From the NCBI GenBank assembly GCA_009746045.1, contig RPFO01000072.1, forward strand, positions 2,429,985-2,493,984: DNA of 64,000 nt, written 5' to 3'. The stretch is from Mesostigma viride (taxonomy: Eukaryota > Streptophyta > Mesostigmatophyceae > Mesostigmatales > Mesostigmataceae). Made by a program: the position numbers and the translations under genes. The notes below the pieces were generated by a model. That model saw only the letters and a list, made by a program, of their open reading frames with translations, searched no databases and had not been told where the DNA came from. This document shows, in pieces, positions 1 to 15,135 of the stretch. The number at the start of each line of letters is the position of its first letter. Within the stretch, counting starts at the first letter, position 1.

Positions 1-112
1 GCTGGCTTATGTCACAGTTCTGTGTGCTTCGTACCATGGGTGGCCAGCATTGCAGCTCATTGTTTTTCTTATCAGAGTTATAGCTCATTGTCAGTGCTGT
101 GACGAAACTTAC

Positions 113-169
113 CTGGACAAGGATCAGGTAGGCCATCTGGAACGGCAGCCAGAGCAAGAAGAAGCCGAT
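113..169 (-). CDS. Exon: membrane helix
   Basis: A 57-nt exon with acceptor GGAACAG and donor CAGGTAAGT. It encodes IGFFLLWLPFQMAYLILVQ, a clear transmembrane segment. The gene continues beyond the window on the left. Confidence 0.55.
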
Positions 170-3100
170 CTGTTCCAGCCAGATGACCAGCCATGATGGC
201 ACACGAGCAGCAGCAGGGTTTGCAATTGTACAGGGTTAGCATGCAGCCACCCACTCTTGCATGGAGCCACATCGATAACAAGAAATCGAGGCAGTTACTA
301 ACAGCAGTGCACCTTATTGCCATTCCAAGCTGCACGTCCTGCGCGAGGTAAACGCGGCTGATCATGCGCTCATCAAGGTTTCTGGTGAGACGCGCGATCC
401 GCATTCCTAGCTTTATCTGCTCATGGACCCCTACAGACGTGACTAGACTCTCCCTTGGTGACAGATACGACTGTGATGTAGAGGTGGAGGGGCTGGGCGC
501 TGAGGCTCCCATGCTAATACAGGAAGAACGGCCACTAGCCCGCTGGAGACGTTGCAAATTCTGCATGCCTATAATTACATCATAAGTAAAACAATGGTCG
601 CAAGCGGTTCAAGAAGACGCCTACATGCACGCTACCATGTACCTGGAACCAGCCCAAGTTGGGAGCACTGCGCGCCGAGATGCCAGTAAGCACTGCAAAC
701 GAGAGCTGCTTGCATGGCACAGGTAGTTGCGCCCGCCGTGGCCGGACCATTGTGAACCGGATCACACACCAGCATTTTGGCCCCCCGATTTCCACACACA
801 GCCCGGCCGTTGCGCACAGCATTGCACACAGAGTGACAAGAAAGAAAGGCAAGGTGGTTACACGGCCACATGCTTGAGCAGTGGGATAAAAGACGAAGGA
901 AAAATGCATCAGACTGTGACAAGTTATAATTAGATTAGGTGAAGTACACGCTTAGGGCTGTCGCAGTTCAAGACATGAGCCAGCACCCGTAGGCCACTGC
1001 ATGTGTAAACCCAAAAAAGGCGATCAGTAGCCAAACAAGAGGGCAAACATCCATGCTGCAAAGGTATAGAAAGGCTTGAACTGGCCTCCTTGGGCCCTCT
1101 CTTCCCCCACCCGATGGAACTCCATTTTTTTTTTTTTTTAACAGAACAAGAGGGGGGGAACAGAACGGTAATTACGGGCTGAAAGCAGCTGTGCATGACG
1201 GCTGACATGCTCGCAACTTGCATGATCGAAAAAGCTCGATTTTTGTGAGCAAAGCGCAATCCTCCCATAAATGCATCGTAGCAGTATGCCCGCCGCCTGC
1301 TGGTCGCGAGGCAAACCAACTGGTGCGTGGCTGGTGTGATGTCATCGTCAATAGAAAAGGTTATGGCGGCACTCGCTTCCCAAGCAAATACCATCACGTA
1401 CCACTTGCTAGATATGAATGACCTTTTGTTTGTCACATACCCTAGCCAACCTGGGCCAGCTAGCCTCCCGTTGTATGCCCTGGACACGCATGGAGGCGTA
1501 CACCGAGGTCCCCACCCCATGGGCCATGTCCCGGAGTGTCATCGTCTGTACAGCCGCGATGCACTGATATATATATATATATATATATTTAGGCATAGGG
1601 AAGCCACCAACCCCACGCCCACCATAACCAGCCATGCATGCCGCCCACCGCTCCACTGCTATTCACCACTTCAACCGCAGGGCTCACCTGCTTGAAGATC
1701 ACGAGCGGTGTGTACGCGACCTGAAGCTGCCCGGTCGTCACGCGATGCCTGCGTGAGCTGGCGCTCAGGTCATGGCTCCGTGCAAACAGCGGCAGACAAC
1801 CACAGCAAGAGGCATCTTCCAGTGATTCGCCACCCCTTTGGCTGGCTGCCATGTCCCAGGCGGTCAGGTGCCCTACCGATTCGCCACTGCCACCTGCCGC
1901 ACGGGCAACTGCAGCCCTGGGGCTGCCAGCACGGGAGGAGTGGGAGCCTGATTTCGTTGACCCTTCCTTGCTAATGGTCGCCGGGAAGGGTCCCTTGAGG
2001 TCTGCGAGAGATGACCGCGGGTTTGTGACGCTTGTATGCATGGGGTCAGAAAACGGATGTACACACAGAGTCCCTCTAATACTTACAACCCAGTACAGAG
2101 GTGAGCTACAGTAGGCGTGAGGTCCTTATTCGAGAGCTTCCGGAGCCTTTTGCCCTTCAATTGCGCTATGCTGACAGCGAGCGGTTACAACGGTTTTAAC
2201 TGGAAACGGCCACCAATCTAAGCGTGACGCCACCAATCTAAGCGCAATGCGCTTATAAGTCTGCGCTTGGAAGGGGGCTGCGCTAGTCTTTTTGCCCTGA
2301 AGGGCAGGGAATCTGTGCTTAACGCTACGGCGATCTACGGCTGCGGCCGCTTTCATTTTGTAACCGTGGGCATAACCGTAGCGCAATGGAAGGGCAAAAG
2401 CTCTCGAATCGGGCACAACGAGTTTTGAGGAATGGGATGTGAGCATCCAGGGCCCTGCAGCCAATGATGAGCTGGCAGATATATTAGTACTCTACGAAGC
2501 CACGAGCGTACCATGGCTAGCAGTCTGAGTTTGCAACTACAGGCCGTGTGCCTAGGTGCATGCCAGCACGATCCAGCAGATGTGACGTGTGGCAGATGTG
2601 ACGTGTGAATGGACATGCACACATGGCAGGAAGACCTCACAGGGCCCAACTCTGCCTGCCATGAACACAATCATGCAAGATAACAAATGGGTAGTGAAAG
2701 TAAACACTGCGTTGCGCCGGCCTTTGTTGGGTCACACGACAGGGTGGGGGTCTAGTACAGTGATACAGTTAGGCCATGCAGATGCGGCAGGTCCAGTCAA
2801 GAATAGCCTAAAATATAATCAGTCAAGAATAGCGATTGCCAGGCAGGTGGCGAATAAAATGCGCGAACAACGGCAGAAAACAGGTTGCACGCGCATACCT
2901 TGGAGCCCAATAACCTAGCTATAGCGGCTACCCTTCCATCTCACGATACAGAAACCATGTTCAGAGAACCACGAGCACGCGCATACCTTGGAACAAGAGC
3001 CCGTAGCTTCACGAGAGGCCAGCAATTGCGTCAGGGACATTTGCAGGGGCAAGGATGTGGCGCGCCAGAAGCCAGGTGTCAGTCAGCACCGCCTCTTCTA

Positions 3101-6100
3101 GTAAATGCCCTCTTCTAGTAAATGCCGCGAGGACGAAGCAGCACTGTACACAGTATTCAACTAGCATGACCCACAACCCAGATGTAGCTACTTGTGCTCA
3201 AGCCATGTGGTATTACCTTGGAATGGCTATCCTCCTTGCAGACCCTGACCGAAGTGGGAACATAGTCCAAGATAGACTATGGATTTGCTACCCCCACCCC
3301 CACACCACACACACACAGATACTCTACTGGCTACCAACCATGTCCGTGAGTGGCTGGCCTGTGTGGTAAATTTGCAATGCGACGTGCAGTCAATGTCGCA
3401 CAGAGCCAATGAGCGCTTGAAGCGCAGCCTGCACACTGCATGGAGAAAACGCCTGCATGGGGCCATAGGTGCGTCCAAGTCCAACAGTGGTTCTTTGATG
3501 GTGTTGCGTGGTGATGATATGGGAGGATAGCCGCTACAGCTAGATATTCTGAGCCTGATAGGTGAATCTTTTCATGGTTATATGTGAAGGAGGCATGAGA
3601 AAAATGCTGCAGACACAGGAACCCTCACACACGTGTGTAGTTGGGGGGAAAAAAAAAACGCGAGCAACTGAGCAACCCGAGACATCATGATGAAGTTAAC
3701 AAACACTCGGCATTGAACGGCCCTAACATTAAAACTATTTTTATAACACATAAATTCAAAGAATTACTCACGCGACGGTCGCTACCCTGAACCCCAAACA
3801 ACCGTGCCAGGAAGACAGCCATGAAGTAGTAGAAGCGCGAGCAAACAGAAAGGTGACAGCCGTGGAAAGTAATGTCCCCACATGTGCTGACATCGCCACA
3901 ACCCAAGGAAACTCACTTCCTGGCATATTGCAACAAAGGGCACGAGCCCAGGAAACCGAATGGCCAGGAAAGAGTTATCTCATGCAGCATCAAAGATTCC
4001 TCGCATATCAAGGGTTGCAGGAGCCAGGATCCCACACACTCACGAAACTTCGCCCTCAAGCCCCACTGCATCCCAATCGCCAGCCTCCACAGCATCTCCC
4101 CGGTAAACGAACGCTTTCTCAAATAATGGTATGTTTCAAGCCTTTTTTTAGTATAGTTTAGTATAAAACCACTAGAGTGCGCGATGTATCGGGGGGTACC
4201 TGGAGATGCTGCTTGGAGTGGAGCAGCCACTTTTGTCCCGCCACGATCCTTCGAGAAGAATGGGTTCCTTGGTGCTGGGAGACATAGCTTGCGGGTCGCC
4301 ATGCAGGCTTCTGTCTCCCTGAGGTAGACCCCGGCCTGATCTGGGATCCCTGCCCATAGTGTCTGCAGGGATCACCCGCTCTGCCAGATAGACACACTTC
4401 CCTTGCTGTGTGTGTGTGGGGGGGGGGGGCGGGGGGAGAAAATAGGCACACAGTATAAGGACGGGCGCATGGTGCAGAGCGCAAAAGTCGCCGAGCATTC
4501 GCATTCGACTGCTCGCCGAGGCAGAATAGAGCTGATTGCTGTCACGAACAGGTAACTGCAGTTATAAACAAGTTTTGCGGGCTTCGCCCGCGACATTAGA
4601 GCTTGTACCTTTTGTGGCCGGTCCCCGGCCAGGGAGCCCCGGCTAGGGAGATGTGAGTCACCACGTACCTCCGTCGAGTGCCAAGTGGCGCTAGTCCCGC
4701 CAAGGAGCGCGCGCTAGCTTTAGAGTTTCGACCACAAGATTCATGGAGTTTGGCAAAAGGGTGAAGGAAAAAAATCCGAAATGCAATGGGAGGCCTATGA
4801 AGGTTCGAACCCGGTACGTCACGATTAATTGTATGATGAGGTGTGCCTTGGCGCCTGAAGTCTACGTAAGCAACTTTATTAGAAGTTGCACAATATGTAC
4901 ATTGCTAAAAAGGGACAAACTGCGCAACCGTGCAGTGGACGGAGCTCGCGAACTACTTGCGGAGTTCAAGCTCCAGATTGACTGCTACCCCTGCACGGGA
5001 GCGCGATGCGCGCGGGGATGAGTGACCTCGCCAAACCCGCAGACAGCAGGGGGAAATCGCTTACAGGCGGTGGAGCACAGGAAAATCCACGTGTGAGCTT
5101 CCTGCGCGTTTGTAACGGGATATCGCCAACAGAAAGTTTGGTCCAACAGCCCAAAAGTTTGCGACGGTTATATCTGGAGCTCGCGAACACAGGAAATCGC
5201 AGAGTTTTCTAGTAGGAGCCATCTGGGCATACGGACCTCTGCCAAATGGCTCATCTGGATGTAACGCTTCAGAAACCTCAAAAATGGGCGCGCCGTGGTT
5301 TGACCTTTTCGTGATTGGTCGCAACGAAATTTCGCGCAGCTCATTCGTCAAGCGGACTGTAAGTCGCGCCGCTGAGTGGCTGGAGCCGAAGGCCGTTCGA
5401 AAGAGTGTTAGCTAAAATTGTGCCAGGGCTGCGGTTTACAAATTTTAGTATATATGTTGATCCCTGTTCAATCCTAATAATCAAAAGTCTTTATAGAAAC
5501 AATTGGTGGACTGGGCCATCATGAATGAATGGCGAGGTGGAACCGAATAAGAAATGAAACAATTCAGCACGTAGCGCATGCCCTTAATCAACAGATAAAA
5601 AGAGGCGGGTGGGCAGGTGAAAGAAACCATCTAGACGACAAACTATGTTTGGCGAAGTTCCCCTTCGGCGCAGGACATCCCTTGATAAACATAATTCAAT
5701 TTCAATGTAAGGTAACACTTGCGTCACCAAGGTTTTATGATAAACATTCTTGAATGATTATATGATTCTTTGAACGATTCCTACTCCTAGTTCCAACGCC
5801 CACTAGGCCTTGCCACGCAAATTGCTTTCGTCTCGGACAAGTGGCGACCATCACACCCTAACGCACGACGCACGATTTTCAGCAACGTCGCATATTCCGT
5901 ACCAGAGCCTACAACCAGTGGCGCGCGGCCTGACCAAGGGCAGCCGGCCCACATTTTCCTACAACCAGTGGCGCGCGGCCTGACCAAGGGCAGCCGGCCC
6001 ACAATTTCTCACATTTAATTTCTGAGTTGCCTACAATCCACTTTGTGGTTTGGTTGGCTGGACCTGAAGCGGCTGGCCCAGCCACCTGACGCCTGCGGCG

Positions 6101-9100
6101 GCCTCTCTGGTACCGCTACAATAACCCAATTTCAAAGCTAGCGATGATGTACTTCGTTCCTTGCATTAGGTCCCAGAGCTGAGGTGATCCTTTCATGTAG
6201 AGGCATGCTGCATTGATGTCGAAAACTTACCCAGATGACCTTGATCAGGATGAGGTAGCCCGAAAATATGACGATGGCCAGCGGATGAGCCAACCCCACA
6301 GCCACGCTGATGAGAGGCCCCAACGGGAAGCCGGCTGCGTTTTGGTCAGGAACCCAAATCAGGTACATAGGACACCAAGGCTGCGGATGAGCTGCACCAC
6401 CCGGCTTAGCTGCAGGAACGTAAAGCTGCCATGCATGGCCAATACTAACTTTAAAGGTGGAAGGGTTAGGAAAGCTTGTTAGTTCTCAATTCTCCTTCAT
6501 AACATCGGAGAGATAATTCCGTTAATGAAGGCATCCTATGACAGAACAATGGAAAAACCATACCGGTAAAGCCGGCTTGCCCTCTAGTCCACCTCAAAGA
6601 TGCAGTGGCAGTGCCCCAGGTGATCTGGACGGGTGGCTCTGGGTTTGCCTTGCTTGGTGCATCAACAGCACTTGCTTGGGTGCAAAGCATGCAGATGTTC
6701 GAGTGAAAGTATCCACAACACTAGGAGCCAGTTTCAATCTGACCGCCTGCATCATGCTCGTTCTCTGGAGGAAGAAGCATGATTTCGGGGCAGGGGCTTT
6801 AGGCCACGGCCAGCTGGGGTTGCATAAGAGGGTGGGGCTGGCACTCACGATGCCTGGCATGATCTGCATTTCTGACATGCAGCACTACCAAGGCATGGCA
6901 CAACCACTTTGCAAAGGACTGCCCACGTGTGAAGGCAATCAAGACGCAAATCTAGCACCACGAATCATAGCCGCCCAGCAATGCCAAACTACTTGCAATG
7001 TATTCTGGAAAGCCAGACAAATGCTCCGAAGGGTCATGCATGTGTCTGGATCACGCTTGGCAAATGCGTAGTCTGTGGCCTCACCATCCACATGGACTCC
7101 CAAGAGGCATGAGATTGACTTTAAGGACATTCCCAGCTTGTGGCTTGTTCGTAAGCAAGCTTCTCCTTCCCTTCTTATCGTTGTAAAAAAAACGTACGGC
7201 ACCCAAAGATCATGGCGTGTTTTCTTGGCTCACAGCAGTGGTCACTGAATATTGGCCCATGTAACAGGCGTCGGCAAGAAAAGACTAGGCAGCGCAGGAT
7301 AAGAGCAGATCCTGGCAGCCGCAGCCGAACATAGACATAGGTTGTCTCATTGATAGACTGCCAGCAAGACCCGTACCAACGGCGTACGCACCTGTGGCGT
7401 AGAACATGCAGGCTTGCGCCATGGTGGGAAACGTCAGCATTAGCACAAGGAATTCCGGGCCGGGGAACCGGATGGCTGCGGGCACGTCTTCCCATTCGGC
7501 CGCTTGGTCCGGTCGGCAGGAGCGCATGACCCACAAGACCAAGAGGACGACACCGCGGATGACCAGGCACGCGGCGAGCTCCAAGAGGGAGTAGACGGCC
7601 ACCGCGCCAAAGTCGTCGCGGCTGCATGGGGGCATGGGGAGTTTCATGGGGCATGGGGGGGAATATGGAGCTAGGAAGGCATATGAGGCACAGGAGGTGA
7701 CTCGATGGGACAGTTATATGAGGCAGTTATATGAGGTAGAGGAGAGGTGGGAAGAAAACCACGCACAAATTCAATGGCCGATGTATCTATAATCTAGCCG
7801 CTATTGCGTTCAATCAATGGACTGGCTCATCAAGCCACCCAATCATTACAGTAGAATAATCAAGAAGTAACTTCAGTACATATTTCCACAACCAAGGGCC
7901 TGACTGGCGGCACTCACTCGTTGAGGTGAGACAGCTCATCGTGTACCACAGGAGGCATCACCGGCACCTGAGGATGCATGCCCTGCACGCAGTACAGAGA
8001 AAGCATCACAATGAAGCCGACGTCGCGGGGTGAGCCTATCTTGTTGGCCCCTCGGTGACGAGGATAGCCCCCCATCCAACAGTCCAATGCATAGACCATG
8101 TACCCATAGAATGTATCCTATCTTGCTGGCCCCTCGGTGACGAGGATAGCCCCCCATCCAACAGTCCAATGCATAGACCATGTATACATAGAATGTATCC
8201 TATCTTGCTGGCCCCTCGGTGATGAGGATAGCCCCCCATCCAACAGTCCAATGCATAGACCATGTACACATAGAATGTATCCTATCTTGCTGGCCCCTCG
8301 GTGACGAGGATAGCCCCCCATCCAACAGTCCAATGCATAGACCATGTACACATAGAATGTATCCTATCTTGTTGGCCCCTCGGTGACGAGGATAGCACCC
8401 CATCCAACAGTCCAATGCATAGACCATGTACACATAGAATGTATCCTATCTTGTTGGCCCCTCGGTGATGAGGATTGCCCCCCATCCAACAGTCCAATGC
8501 ATAGACCATGTATACATAGAATGTATCCTATCTTGTTGGCCCCTCGGTGATGAGGATAGCCCCCCATCCAACAGTCCAATGCATAGACCATGTACACATA
8601 GAATGTATCCTATCTTGCTGGCCCCTCGGTGATGAGGATAGCCCCCCATCCAACAGTCCAATGCATAGACCATGTATACATAGAATGTATCCTATCTTGC
8701 TGGCCCCTCGGTGATGAGGATAGCCCCCCCATCCAACAGTCCAATGCATAGACCATGTACACATAGAATGTATCCTATCTTGTTGGCCCCTCGGTGATGA
8801 GGATAGCCCCCCATCCAACAGTCCAATGCATAGACCATGTATACATAGAATGTATTGAAACAGAAACGGTCGCGAGGCGGGATTACTAGAAGTAGTTGCT
8901 AATGAACCCCAGTCATCCATAATGAGTACCAAGTATGAAGTCTCAGCCTGCTGCATGAATGAGCCGTTGTGGTGTCTCCAGGCGAAGTGGTCACCGCGTC
9001 CTCCCTTCACGCCCTCGCATGGTAATGGGCACATGACACACTAATGTGATTACAGCGGCGCTTGTAACTGCGCCACAGGGCACCAGTTGAGGGAAATCCA

Positions 9101-12100
9101 ACCCTCAATACGCAACGAGGAGGCAGGGCGCCCTAGCCTCTCTCACTGACGGGGGGGCAGGCCACATTTTTCTTTCTCAGAAAGTCGAAAATGAAGCATA
9201 ATGCAAGCAAAGATAAGAAACCGATTGCGCTCTGGAGCTTTCTGCGTTTTGGCAGAGCACAAGGCACTGCAATTGTGGGATTACGCTAGGTAGAACTCAC
9301 ACGAGAGGTTTATTTGGCCACGTGCGACATGGTTGCCATTTTTCCAAAAGCCTGCACTGGTCTCATGATCCTCCCACATACTGCCACCCATTACCTCTGA
9401 TACCCTCCAACATACTGCCATCCGCTACCCTTCATCTGATATCCTCTCATGCACATACTGCCATCCGTTACCTCTGATATCGCCTCCAGCTGGCTGATAT
9501 TGAGAAGCCCGGCTGTCCTTGTCGAGGGCCCCTGCTCCAGGAACGCCTCTTGAAGGTTTGTGCCCACTCCCTGGCCCACACTCCCTGTCCGTTCATAATC
9601 CGTCACGCGACAGCTGCCGTTGGTGGGGAAGACAAGGTTGAGTGCGCTAGCATCCTCAGCAGCCTGGGTGGACCCTGTGGCGCCCAACCCAAATATCGGC
9701 CACGGCCACCCGTTGTTGATCCAGGCCAGCTTGTGCAGGATCTGGCCCAGGGTGGTGTCCTTGCGCACGTCGAGCCGGCCCATCATCTGGCAGGGTGGCA
9801 CGGTGACGGAATAACGGGGAATGGCCAATTGGTTGAACATTCAAATGCATTAAGACCTAATTGGTTGAACATTCAAATGCATTAAGACCTAATTGGTTGA
9901 ACATTCAAATGCATTAAGACCTAGCCCACCAGCAACTGCCACCATATTCTATATGACCGGACTGACCATGTGATGAACCTTGCATTTTCATTCCACTCTA
10001 CCCATCATTCAGAGCTTGGGTTGGCCCATGACTCGCCGGTGCCCATAATGGTGTGGAGAGTCAAATGCAGGGGTTGCTTCCTGGCAACCCGCATAGGTTA
10101 GACCGGATTCTGGATTTCTAATTTATGCAGGAGCAGAAAGACACATTCCGTGCACGACAACAGCCAGGATGTCTGTATACGTTTGAGATGTTGCGGTGTA
10201 ATGGCTTGTCTACACCCTTCCCCACATACACTGGCCCTAAAATACTGGGAAGATGTAAACGCCGCTTTGGAGAGCAGATCGTTACTAACAATTTAGTAGC
10301 AGAATCGTGCATGCAAGGTATGCCACCGGGCTTTAGAATGCACGCAGAAGGCTTGATGTGGCCACGATGCTCTCATTTGACTAGCGAAACGCGGCCCAAG
10401 AAACAGCCCCTAGGAGAACAGCGCGGTAGGGGGGAGGCGTTGGCACGAGTTGTTGATGGCCCAAGAAACAGCCCCTAGGAGAAATGCGCGGTAGGGGGGA
10501 GGTGTTGGCACTAGTTGTTGATGGCCCAAGAAACAGCCCCTGGGAGAACAGCGCGGCAGGGGGGAGGTGTTGGCACTAGTTGTTGACAGTAGCATGCGTC
10601 AGCAGGCACACAGCCAAGGCACCCACCTGAAAGAACTGGAGATGCCAGACATAGGCCTGCAAGGACAGGATAGCAGACAAACAACAACATCCGAGTAGCG
10701 GGCACACATCAGCATAGTGGGTAGAAATGGTCCTCACAAATTTGTGTCCCTGAAAAGACATTGTTCAGCTAGCTCGATTCTTCCTTCCATGTATATCATG
10801 GTCTAATGCTCAGCATGAACGTAGAACCAGAAATGAAGTCGTTCATGTATGTATGTTTTAACGCGGAACAAGACAGACATTGTGTGGTTGCTCCCTTGCT
10901 TGCTACGCTACCGTGGCGTTTACTGAGGCTTGCTTACCATCAAGCAGGAACCCTGCACAACAATCTAGGCTCAGGCATTCCCAAGCTCATTTGAAGCCTA
11001 GAAATGCTGCTTTTTTCAAGATGGCATCTGCCTGGGGCTGCTTACCACCAATCGAGCCACCCCTTTTCCTGGCCGCGTGACAGCCGCCAGCGTTGCGAAC
11101 ACCACTGACAAGGGCAGCGTCCCTGTCATTACTGCCACCATGAACGGCGTTTGGTCATCTGCGCAACCAAGCGACAGGGGAGTTGCGCATGCAGATGCAT
11201 GTCAAGATTTTCTTTTACCTTCGGCGAGGTCGTGCTGTCACTAGGCAGGAGTGGGCGGGCAGGTTTGTCTGGGTTCGGTTAGGGTGCGGTGGGGTGCGGT
11301 GAATGGGGTGGAGTAGAATGGAGGAGCATATTCAGCACGACGCTAAGGTACCACTGTTGCTGGGGAGTTGTAGGCTGCTGTGTGGCACCAATTACACGGA
11401 ACCATGGCCAGGTGTCATTCCTCGCTGAACCTACACCAACAACATCAGCTGCAGTGGCTTTTCAACAATACTGGGGCAAAATACTAGCACACAGGAGTTG
11501 TCATGGCATTGATAGGTTGAAACGGTCACTTGTGTAGAGACGTGAGACAAGGCCGCAGCACAGGCGAAGGGTTTGGCTGGGTAGAATCATTCCAATTCAA
11601 ACAAGCGAGGATACATATTGGTAATAGTACAGCTATGCACCCTTACCCCATCCAAACCTCTTCCATAGAGGCAGCATGCAACAGCACAGACGGGGAAAGA
11701 GTACACTGGGCAAGCTGATGGCCCATGGTACGGCTTTCTCCATTCACAGGCAGATACATCACGTTCACTTGTGCTTCAGTGCAAGGTAAGTTGCTGTCTG
11801 TGGCTATGGTCCATTCAGCCGAGAGGACCAAGACACCCTTATCGACGATGCTCTCTACACCATTATCGATGCTTTCTGCACAATCCCTATTTGAACTGGC
11901 TTCACAACTTGAAGAAAAGCTATGCAACAAGGTCGATACTTGTGTTGCAGTGTTGGGCAACCAGATGCCCGCAGAAGAACGGTGACAAGTGCTAGATCCT
12001 GGCCATAAACCTCCAATGCCAGGCCACACTTGCCACCAAGTGGTCTTCCCCCGGCCACACACAGGCCACGTACAGTGCGCTACTGTGACCGTGCCGGACG

Positions 12101-15100
12101 CCATGCTGCAGTGGCCCGCAGCATCCAGCGCGGCGCATTCACCCACGGAAAAGGTGAATGTGTCAGAATGCTGCTGCGCCCAGACGAACGCCTCATATGT
12201 CCCATGACTCTTGTCGATGGCTGTCAAGCTGCGGCATGGAAGGGACAGGTGAGGGCATTCACACAGAGGGCGGACGTGATGGCCCGCCACCACCAGCCGG
12301 TGTCAGCGGCTAGGCAGGTATGTTACATAAGTGGCGTGATGACGGAACAACCGAGGGTGGTGGCAAGTTGGGGTCAACAACAACAACGGGTACAAAGCAA
12401 CTACGTGGGTGTGAAGTTGTGAAAATATCTAGCGAGCGACTTCGCTGCTAGCATACATTACTTCCCAGCAAAAGCATTCGCAACCTCACACAGACTTGAA
12501 AGTTGCAGACAAAGTTGCAGAATCAAGCGGACATACCAGGTGAGGTTGCCGCCGGTAACTTGAAGGCCTTGTGGTGAAAACCCGGTTACCGGCTCGCTGA
12601 ACTGGATGCGGATGGCGGCCAGTTGTTGTTGCGTGTATGGTCCACTCATGCTGTAGACCGTCACAGAAGGCCGGACGGAATCTGCCAGTGAATACAACCA
12701 AGTAGGAGCCCATTGAAGTTGTTTGACACCAGCAGATGCTAATAAGAGCCACACCCACTGATAGCAAGTTGTTTGACACCAGCAGATACTAATAAGAGCC
12801 ACACCCACTGATAGCAAGTTGTTTGACACCAGCAGATACTGATAAGAGCCACACCCACTGATAGCAAGTTGTTTGACACCAGCAGATACTGATAAGAGCC
12901 ACACCCACTGATAGCAAGTTGTTTGACACCAGCAGATACTAATAAGAGCCACACCCACTGATAGCAAGTTGTTTGACACCAGCAGATACTGATAAGAGCC
13001 ACACCCACTGATAGCAAGTTGTTTGACACCAGCAGATACTGATCAGAGCCACACCCACTGATAGCAAGTTGTTTGACACCAGCAGATACTGATAAGAGCC
13101 ACACCCACTGATAGCAAGTTGTTTGACACCAGCAGATACTGATAAGAGCCACACCCACTGATAGCAAGTTGTTTGACACCAGCAGATACTGATAAGAGCC
13201 ACACCCACTGATAGCAAGTTGTTTGACACCAGCAGATACTGATAAGAGCCACACCCACTGATAGCAAGTTGTTTGACACCAGCAGATACTGATAAGAGCC
13301 ACACCCACTGATAGCAAGTTGTTTGACACCAGCAGATACTAATAAGAGCCACACCCACTGATAGCAAGTTGTTTGACACCAGCAGATACTGATAAGAGCC
13401 ACACCCACTGATAGCAAGTTGTTTGACACCAGCAGATACTGATAAGAGCCACACCCACTGATAGCAAGTTGTTTGACACCAGCAGATACTGATAAGAGCC
13501 ACACCCACTGATAGCAAGTTGTTTGACACCAGCAGATACTGATAAGAGCCACACCCACTGATAGCAAGTTGTTTGACACCAGCAGATACTGATAAGAGCC
13601 ACACCCACTGATAGCAAGTTGTTTGACACCAGCAGATACTAATAAGAGCCACACCCACTGATAGCAAGTTGTTTGACACCAGCAGATACTGATAAGAGCC
13701 ACACCCACTGATAGCAAGTTGTTTGACACCAGCAGATACTGATAAGAGCCACACCCACTGATAGCAAGTTGTTTGACACCAGCAGATACTAATAAGAGCC
13801 ACACCCACTGATAGCAAGCTAGCTGGAAGGGTTGCAAGTGGTAAGCCATGACCACAATTGGATTGGCCTGGCCATGGCGTGCTTACCAGCAGGTGCAAGC
13901 ATGAGCTAAAAGTTAGAAGTTATACAGCTGGCGTGAGTTAAAAGTCATCGTTGGCATGGGTTAATGAAGGGTATTAAGTTGGCAGGAGTTAACAGCTGGT
14001 AGGGTGTCATGGCCGCATCCATAAACTTGAAACTACATCGCGATGATTATGGCCGGCAGATTTACTAGAGCCACGTGCTATCGGTGGCGCATGCCGTCAT
14101 CTGCACATCGCGGCTACGGTGGAGAGGCCTCTGTGGCATGCAAGTATGAATGTGGCTCCTTCATAATAGTTTGAGCATGTAAATGAGAGGAGTTCATCAA
14201 AAACTCATCCCGACCATCACTTACAACTCCATGGCATCGCTTACCAGCCCAGCAATGTTCCCATTCAATACTCGCAATGCCGGGGGCCACAGCTAGCTGT
14301 TTGGGGCCCACATAGTGATGCACATACCCGTCATTACACTACTGTAGTATAATATGTACACTATGTTCAATATATTATAGCTTTGACAGTCAGCACAGGT
14401 TTCGGTGGTAACATACTAGCATGGGATTTAGGCTAATAGCCCTGCGCTGGCTAACGGAAGTGGACACAGCATCAACTGTCGATTGCCATGAGAACTAGGT
14501 AGAGGGAATCAGGTAGGTGGCTTCAGTGAAGTGTCACCGCCCGCAAGACATGGCGACCGTGGTAAGCATGCTATACACCAAGTCTGGGGTGTTCATAGTC
14601 GCGGACCGGGTCCCATGGTCTGCCAGGCTGGCTGGTCCGTGCTCTATGAACAGCCCAGAGGCAACTTACAAAACTGACGAGAGAGACTGACAGAGAGAGA
14701 GGGAGGGAGGGAGGGAGGGAGGGAGGGAGGGAGGGAGGGAGGGAGGGAGGGAGGAGGGAGGGAGGGAGGGAGGGAGGGAGGGAGGGAGGGAGGGAGGGAG
14801 GGAGGGAGGGAGGGAGGGAGGGAGGGAGGGAGGGAGGAGGGAGGGAGGAGGGAGGGAGGGAGGGAGGAGGGAGGGAGGGAGGGAGGGAGGGAGGGAGGGA
14901 GGGAGGGAGGGAGGAGGGAGGGAGGGAGGGAGGGAGGGAGGGAGGGAGGGAGGGAGGGAGGGAGGGAGGGAGGGAGGAGGGAGGGAGGGAGGAGGGAGGG
15001 AGGGAGGGAGGGAGGGAGGGAGGAGGGAGGGAGGGAGGGAGGGAGGGAGGGAGGGAGGGAGGGAGGGAGGGAGGGAGGGAGGAGGGAGGGAGGGAGGGAG

Positions 15101-15135
15101 AGGGGGGGGTAGGTAGGTAGGTAGGTAGGGAGAGG

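Noticed and set aside
4740-4830. tRNA gene or tRNA-derived SINE at GGTTCGAACCC
   Set aside because: The B-box match is good, but the T-arm does not pair properly, only a weak A-box-like TGGCAAAAGGG precedes it, and no acceptor stem is visible.
8035-8855. CRISPR-like array
   Set aside because: Units are contiguous near-identical 82-mers with no unique spacers, in a spliced eukaryotic context.
12458-13898. Long minus-strand open frames (up to 319 codons) of repeating peptide
   Set aside because: They are the 50-bp minisatellite read through; the unit lacks stops in all three frames, and real splice signals place the array in an intron.
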